9,425 nucleotides of DNA from SIG459 sp045638085 (GTDB taxonomy: Bacteria; Bacillota; Clostridia; Oscillospirales; Oscillospiraceae): contig JAZUAQ010000072.1 of NCBI GenBank assembly GCA_045638085.1, positions 1-9,425 of the forward strand, given 5' to 3'. Shown here in pieces: positions 5,506-9,425 of the stretch. The first letter of the stretch is position 1. The number at the start of each line of letters is the position of its first letter. The position numbers and the translations under genes are program-made. The notes below the pieces were generated by a model, which saw only the letters and a program-made list of their open reading frames with translations, made no database searches and was not told the DNA's origin.

Positions 5506-8107
5506 TGTTGCCGCCCCCTTCAAAATTGATGGAGCTGAGATGGCTTTTAACCCCGCTCTTTTTCATAACCTCGCTTATCTGCATATAAACCCAATCCACC
5601 TCGTTTTCAAACTCGGAGACGGATGTGCGCAGCACGCCGCTGCGCATAGCGGAAACGCGGATAAGATTATCGGAAGTGATAACTCTCACGGAGTAGTTTT
5701 TGCCTATGTCATGAGCCAGCTTTTCGATATATGCATCGGCAGTTTCTCCATCGGCAGTATACACCACATGTATGCTGTGGTAATCAAACTTGCTGCCGGG
5801 GTTGCCGCGGATTTTATAGGCATCGAAGACCAGCACAAGCTCGCCGGCCGTAAATCCGCGATAGTTGGAGAGTATATCCATAAGGCGGTGGCGGGCGGTG
5901 TCCAGATCGTCCTCAGCCAAGGCCTTCAAATCATCCCAACCGTGGATGACATTATATCCGTCCACGATGAGAAATTCCTTTTTCTTGACGCTGCTTTCCC
6001 CTTTGGGTGCTGAGGCACTGCCACTGCTTTTCGCAGCAGAATACTGGGGGCGGCGAATAGGTCCGAACTCGCGGACCATAATTGCCTCCAACTCCTTATC
6101 GTCTATGCTCAGATTGCGCATATTGACTCTGGGACGAACTTCCGCCTGAGCTTCCGCTTTGCCAAATCCCGTATCGATATGCATATGCTCGCGCACTTCG
6201 TTCCACTTCACATTGAATCCAGCGCCGTGGGCACAGAAAACGGAGTCGGGAGTGTTTTCCGTGTCGGCTTCGGGCTCATAGGCAATCTGCTCAATAACCT
6301 CGGCGCTGTTATGGCAGGGTTTATAACCCTCCAAACGGCAGGAAAGTCTTCCTCGGCCGCCTGTATAGGCGGCGAGAGTTGCGGCGTAGCCTCTTATGGT
6401 AGCAACGGGGGCGCTGCCCTCCAGCACCATCATCTCTCCGCTGTCGGTGGGAGATTCAAAGTTGCCATGCATGGCGCGGACATCGCTTATGGCTCTGCCT
6501 ATGTGGGCAGCGGGCAGCTCTATGCGGAAAGCATACCAAGGCTCCAGAAGCACACTTTCAGCGCTCATAAGTCCCTGACGGACGGCACGATAGGTGGCCT
6601 GGCGGAAGTCGCCGCCCTCGGTGTGCTTAAGGTGGGCGCGACCTGCAATGAGGGTTATCTTCATATCCGTTATGGGTGAGCCGGTCAGCACACCCAGATG
6701 CTGCTTTTCCTCAAGATGGGTGAGGATAAGCCTTTGCCAGTTAACATCCAGCACATCCTGATGGCAGGCAGAGGCAAACTGCAGTCCCGCTCCCTCGGGC
6801 AAAGGCTCAAGAGCCAGATGGCACTCGGCGTAGTGGCGCAGAGGTTCAAAATGACCCACCCCTTCCACGGGAGAGGCAATGGTCTCTTTATACATAATGC
6901 GGCCTTCGGAAAGCTCCACCGCCATATCGAAACGTTCAAGGATCAGACTTTTCAGTATCTCCGTCTGCATCTCGCCCATAAGCTCAACATAAATTTCTCT
7001 GTTGCGGCTGTCCCAACGCAGGCGCAGAAGGGGGTCTTCCTCCTCCAGCTGCTTCAGCTTTGGAAGGGCAAGCATGGGATCAGTTCCCGCACTTAGACGA
7101 AGCTGATAGCTGAGCACAGGGGTGAGAAGGGGCTGCACCTCGCCTTTTTCCGCTCCCAGACCCATTCCCGGGAAGCTTTTGCTCAGACCCAGCACGGCGC
7201 AGACTCCGCCTGCAGCCACACTATCGCAGCTTTCATATTTAGCTCCCGAATAAAGGCGAATCTGATTTATCTTCTCTTCAACTTCCTCGCCCTTAACCCG
7301 ATAACGGAGAGAACTTCGCACTTTCAGCTCTCCTCCCGTAACCTTCAGGAAGCTGATGCGGTTGCCCTGCCCATCACGGCTTATCTTGAAAACTCTTGCA
7401 CCGAACTCGCTGCCATAGTTTTTGCGGGGCGCATATTTTTCAAGGGCATTCAAAAATTCCTCTATGCCGTTATGGCGCAGACCCGATCCAAAAAAGCAGG
7501 GCACAAGAGCGGCAGAGGCAACAAGCTGCCTTATATCCTCCTCCGTCACACAGCCGCTTTCCATATATTTTTCAAGGAGCGCTTCGCTGCACATTGCAAG
7601 CTCTTCCCCATCGGGCAGCACGGTGAAGTCCATGCACTTATCCCCAAGATGAGTGCGCAGATCATCCATAACGGCGCTGCGCTTCGCTCCCGCAAGATCC
7701 ATCTTTGTGACAAAGATGAAGCAAGGCAGAGCATAGCTGCGGATAAGTCTCCAAAGAGTTTCCGTATGAGCCTGCACACCGTCTGTACCGCTGATTACAA
7801 GGACAGCGCAATCCAGCACCTGCAGAGTTCTCTCCATTTCAGCGGAAAAATCCACATGTCCCGGGGTATCCAGCAGGAAAAACTCTCTGTCTCCCCTGCG
7901 GAAGGATGACTGGCTGGAGAAAATGGTGATTCCCCTTTCCCGTTCAAGGGCATGGGTATCCATGGCTGTGTTGCCGTGGTCAACCCTTCCGGGGCTTTTT
8001 ATTTTTCCCGCGGAGTAAAGCACTGCCTCGCTGAGGGTGGTTTTTCCGGCGTCCACATGGGCCAGCATTGCAATGGCGCAGGGAACTTTATTCTCTTTTG
8101 CGGGCAT
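5498..8107 (-). CDS. Tet(M)-like translational GTPase fused to a C-terminal NYN/YacP (Rae1-type) endonuclease domain
   Basis: An 869-residue fusion. Residues 1 to about 650 are an EF-G-like factor closest to the ribosomal-protection (TetM/TetO) group: G1 AHVDAGKTT (16-24), G2 RGITI (58-62), G3 DTPGH (80-84, with catalytic-type H84), G4 TKMD (134-137, the T variant of NKxD) and a Tet(M)-style G5 region FGSGLRHNGIEEF. Domain IV has GRAHLKHTEGGDFRQA where Tet(M) has the YSPVST loop. A low-complexity Ser/Ala/Lys linker (about 690-710) leads to an NYN_YacP domain (about 711-855) with IVDGYN (D716), VFDAY (D762), ETADAYIEKL (D791) and TSDN (D813), the acidic residues expected of an active nuclease. 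Rae1/YacP in Bacillus cleaves mRNA in the ribosomal A site. AAAGGAGG lies 7 nt before the ATG. Cytosolic, presumably ribosome-bound. Domain identities are firm; the joint function is inference. Its stop overlaps the ylmH start. Confidence 0.9.
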   Translation of the reverse strand: MPAKENKVPCAIAMLAHVDAGKTTLSEAVLYSAGKIKSPGRVDHGNTAMDTHALERERGITIFSSQSSFRRGDREFFLLDTPGHVDFSAEMERTLQVLDCAVLVISGTDGVQAHTETLWRLIRSYALPCFIFVTKMDLAGAKRSAVMDDLRTHLGDKCMDFTVLPDGEELAMCSEALLEKYMESGCVTEEDIRQLVASAALVPCFFGSGLRHNGIEEFLNALEKYAPRKNYGSEFGARVFKISRDGQGNRISFLKVTGGELKVRSSLRYRVKGEEVEEKINQIRLYSGAKYESCDSVAAGGVCAVLGLSKSFPGMGLGAEKGEVQPLLTPVLSYQLRLSAGTDPMLALPKLKQLEEEDPLLRLRWDSRNREIYVELMGEMQTEILKSLILERFDMAVELSEGRIMYKETIASPVEGVGHFEPLRHYAECHLALEPLPEGAGLQFASACHQDVLDVNWQRLILTHLEEKQHLGVLTGSPITDMKITLIAGRAHLKHTEGGDFRQATYRAVRQGLMSAESVLLEPWYAFRIELPAAHIGRAISDVRAMHGNFESPTDSGEMMVLEGSAPVATIRGYAATLAAYTGGRGRLSCRLEGYKPCHNSAEVIEQIAYEPEADTENTPDSVFCAHGAGFNVKWNEVREHMHIDTGFGKAEAQAEVRPRVNMRNLSIDDKELEAIMVREFGPIRRPQYSAAKSSGSASAPKGESSVKKKEFLIVDGYNVIHGWDDLKALAEDDLDTARHRLMDILSNYRGFTAGELVLVFDAYKIRGNPGSKFDYHSIHVVYTADGETADAYIEKLAHDIGKNYSVRVITSDNLIRVSAMRSGVLRTSVSEFENEVDWVYMQISEVMKKSGVKSHLSSINFEGGGNSV

Positions 8108-8138
8108 AGCTTCGCCTCCTTTCGGAAATTATAAAGGT

Positions 8139-8167
8139 ATTATAGCAAGCTTCGCCCGATTAGTCGA
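8139..8167 (-). promoter_or_regulatory. Sigma-A-type promoter of the GTPase-nuclease/ylmH operon
   Basis: On the minus strand TCGACT (8167-8162, 4 of 6 matches) is followed after 17 bp by a perfect TATAAT (8144-8139), 31 bp before the ATG. A second TATAAT (8133-8128) has no -35 at proper spacing. The promoter starts just after the terminator of the ABC permease operon, so the two operons are independent. Confidence 0.72.
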
Positions 8168-8170
8168 CAC

Positions 8171-8206
8171 AAAAATAAATCCCCTGCCCGAAGGCAGGGG
8201 ATTTTG
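8171..8206 (-). terminator. Intrinsic terminator of the sugar ABC permease operon
   Basis: Arms 8177-8188 and 8193-8204 pair around a tetraloop that reads TTCG on the minus strand, closed by C-G. A T-rich tail follows (8176-8171, ATTTTT). It lies about 20 nt after the permease stop codon. Confidence 0.92.
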
Positions 8207-8224
8207 CTTTTTATACGGCGGGAA

Positions 8225-9067
8225 TCAACCCTTGACGGCGCCTGCTACAACGCCCTTGATTATATGCTTCTGGCAAATCAGGTAGATAATGATAATGGGC
8301 AGGACAGTGAGCATAATGCAGGCCATCATGGGACCCATTTCTACGCGCCCGAAGCTTCCCTTGAAGTACTGGATAAGGATGGGAACGGTTGTATACTGTT
8401 TGCGGTCCAGCACCAGATAGGGCAGGAGGTAGTCATTCCATACCCACATGGTTTCCAGAATGCCAACAGATATCATGGTGGGCTTCAGGATGGGGAGAAC
8501 AATGTGGAAGAAGGTTTTGAAGGGGCTGCAGCCATCGATCATAGCAGCTTCCTCAATCTCCAGGGGAATGGACTTCATAAAGCCCGTGAACATGAAGACC
8601 GCCAGACCTGCGCCGAAGCCCAGATAGATGATCCAGATGTTCCAGGGAGTGTTCAGGTTAAGCATATCGGAGGTGGCTGCCAGAGTGAACATCAGCATCT
8701 GGAAAGGCACGACCATGGAGAAGACGAAAAGGAAATACATGAGCTTGGTTATTCTGGTCTGCACGCGGGTTATATACCATGCGCACATGGAGCAGAAAAG
8801 AAGAATTGCCACAACGGAGGTTACGGTGATGAGGACGCTGGTGAAAAACGCCTCAACAAAGCCCTTGGAGCCAACAGCGTTGAGATAGTTCTCAAAGCCT
8901 GCGAAAGTTTCCGCAACGGGAAGCTTGAAGGCGGTGTTGGTGGAAATTGCGTTTTCCTTCTTCAGAGAGTTGAGAAGGATCATCACAACGGGATAAACCC
9001 ATGCAGCACAGAGGATTGCAAGGAAAACAGAGAGAATGGTATTGCCGACACTGTGTCTTTTCAACAT
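8225..9067 (-). CDS. Carbohydrate ABC transporter permease, MalG type
   Basis: A complete 280-residue inner-membrane subunit of a CUT1-type sugar importer. Six hydrophobic spans are visible at about residues 9-31, 74-98, 108-130, 142-163, 197-216 and 244-265. The cytoplasmic EAA loop that docks on the ATPase is clear between spans 4 and 5: IEEAAMIDGCSPFKTFF ending in HIVLP (about 172-192). The C-terminus VVAGAVKG is typical of the MalG branch. The ATG overlaps the upstream permease stop by one base (TAATG), with AAGGAGG 10 nt before it, so the two subunits are translated together. The transported sugar cannot be told: the binding protein and ATPase genes are not in the window. Confidence 0.95.
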   Translation of the reverse strand: MLKRHSVGNTILSVFLAILCAAWVYPVVMILLNSLKKENAISTNTAFKLPVAETFAGFENYLNAVGSKGFVEAFFTSVLITVTSVVAILLFCSMCAWYITRVQTRITKLMYFLFVFSMVVPFQMLMFTLAATSDMLNLNTPWNIWIIYLGFGAGLAVFMFTGFMKSIPLEIEEAAMIDGCSPFKTFFHIVLPILKPTMISVGILETMWVWNDYLLPYLVLDRKQYTTVPILIQYFKGSFGRVEMGPMMACIMLTVLPIIIIYLICQKHIIKGVVAGAVKG

Positions 9068-9425
9068 TACTGCTGCACCTCCTTGGAACGGGTTGCTTTA
9101 AGCTGGATAAGGGAAATTACGATGACCATTATGCAGAACACAACAGCCTTTGCCTGACCTATGCCCTTCCATGCGGGTCCGGAGCGAGCATAGAAGTTGT
9201 TATAGATATTCAGAGCCAGCATTTCGGTGGCATGGTTGGGGTCGCCGCCGGTGAGAGCCAGGTTCTGGTCGAAGAGCTTGAAGGAGTTGGTAAGGGTCAG
9301 GAACATGCAGATGGTGATGGAGGGCATAACATTGGGGATCTTTACCTGGAAGAGGATCTGGCGGGCATTGGCGCCGTCGATCCGGGCAGCCTCGATATAA
9401 TCGGAAGGAATGGATTGCAGACCCG
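9067..9425 (-). CDS. Carbohydrate ABC transporter permease, MalF type, 5' part beyond the window
   Basis: Only the last 118 or so residues are visible. The frame stays open to the window edge, so the internal ATG at 9327 is not the start. Seen from the edge: the EAA loop YIEAARIDGANARQILFQ followed by VKIPNVMP, then a membrane span (ITICMFLTLTNSFKLF), the conserved LTGGDPNHATEMLALNIYNNF stretch of MalF/UgpA-like permeases, and a final span (AVVFCIMVIVISLIQL) with a short charged tail. It forms the heterodimeric membrane channel with the downstream MalG-type subunit. The upstream gene is usually a solute-binding protein, which would lie outside the window. Confidence 0.93.
   Translation of the reverse strand, partial: GLQSIPSDYIEAARIDGANARQILFQVKIPNVMPSITICMFLTLTNSFKLFDQNLALTGGDPNHATEMLALNIYNNFYARSGPAWKGIGQAKAVVFCIMVIVISLIQLKATRSKEVQQ

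Noticed and set aside
5345..6013. Plus-strand open frame of 222 codons across the GTPase/ylmH junction
   Set aside because: It spans the antisense of two conserved genes and has no domain or ribosome binding site support.
5498..8107. Annotation as a tetracycline resistance (tet) gene
   Set aside because: The fold is Tet(M)-like, but the loop that displaces the drug is not conserved and a nuclease domain is fused. There is no mobile-element or resistance context.
8204..9157. Open frame of 317 codons on the plus strand
   Set aside because: It is antisense to the MalG-type permease, starts inside the terminator region, and encodes a hydrophilic His/Glu-rich product without motifs. Shadow of the real gene.

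Overview
The window looks like chromosomal DNA of an anaerobic Bacillota of the Clostridia/Oscillospiraceae type. This is inferred from strong AGGAGG-like ribosome binding sites, a YlmH homologue, an ECF sigma factor of the clostridial 'IPPQRP' type paired with a membrane protein, GTG starts, and compact UUCG-loop terminators. No species can be named from the sequence alone. No rRNA, tRNA, CRISPR array or complete insertion sequence was seen.

Layout: (1) 1-1181 (+) is the 3' part of a DAACS sodium/acidic amino acid or dicarboxylate symporter, ending at a UUCG terminator. (2) 1309-2874 (+) is a GlcD/D-lactate dehydrogenase-type FAD oxidase with its own sigma-A promoter, whose spacer holds an imperfect palindrome. 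(3) A shared bidirectional terminator separates it from a convergent minus-strand pair: an ECF sigma factor (3834-4382) followed by a single-pass membrane protein (2909-3829) that is probably its anti-sigma partner. (4) Upstream of the sigma gene lies a 271-bp gene-less element (4446-4716) with 23-bp perfect terminal inverted repeats and nested internal inverted repeats. It resembles a MITE or a highly folded RNA-like repeat. (5) 4759-8107 (-) is a two-gene operon: a very unusual fusion of a Tet(M)-like translational GTPase with a C-terminal NYN/YacP (Rae1-type) endonuclease domain, then ylmH, overlapping it by 8 nt. (6) 8225-9425 (-) holds two carbohydrate ABC transporter permeases (MalG-like complete, MalF-like partial), ending at a UUCG terminator.

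The most interesting unit is region 5. It joins a ribosomal A-site GTPase fold and a ribosome-associated mRNA endonuclease fold in one polypeptide, translationally coupled to a ribosome-quality-control-type S4 protein. This suggests, by inference, a ribosome rescue or A-site mRNA cleavage module. The GTPase lacks the proline-containing loop that Tet(M) uses to displace tetracycline, so it should not be labelled a resistance gene. The flanking transport and oxidation genes look like ordinary nutrient metabolism on separate transcripts.
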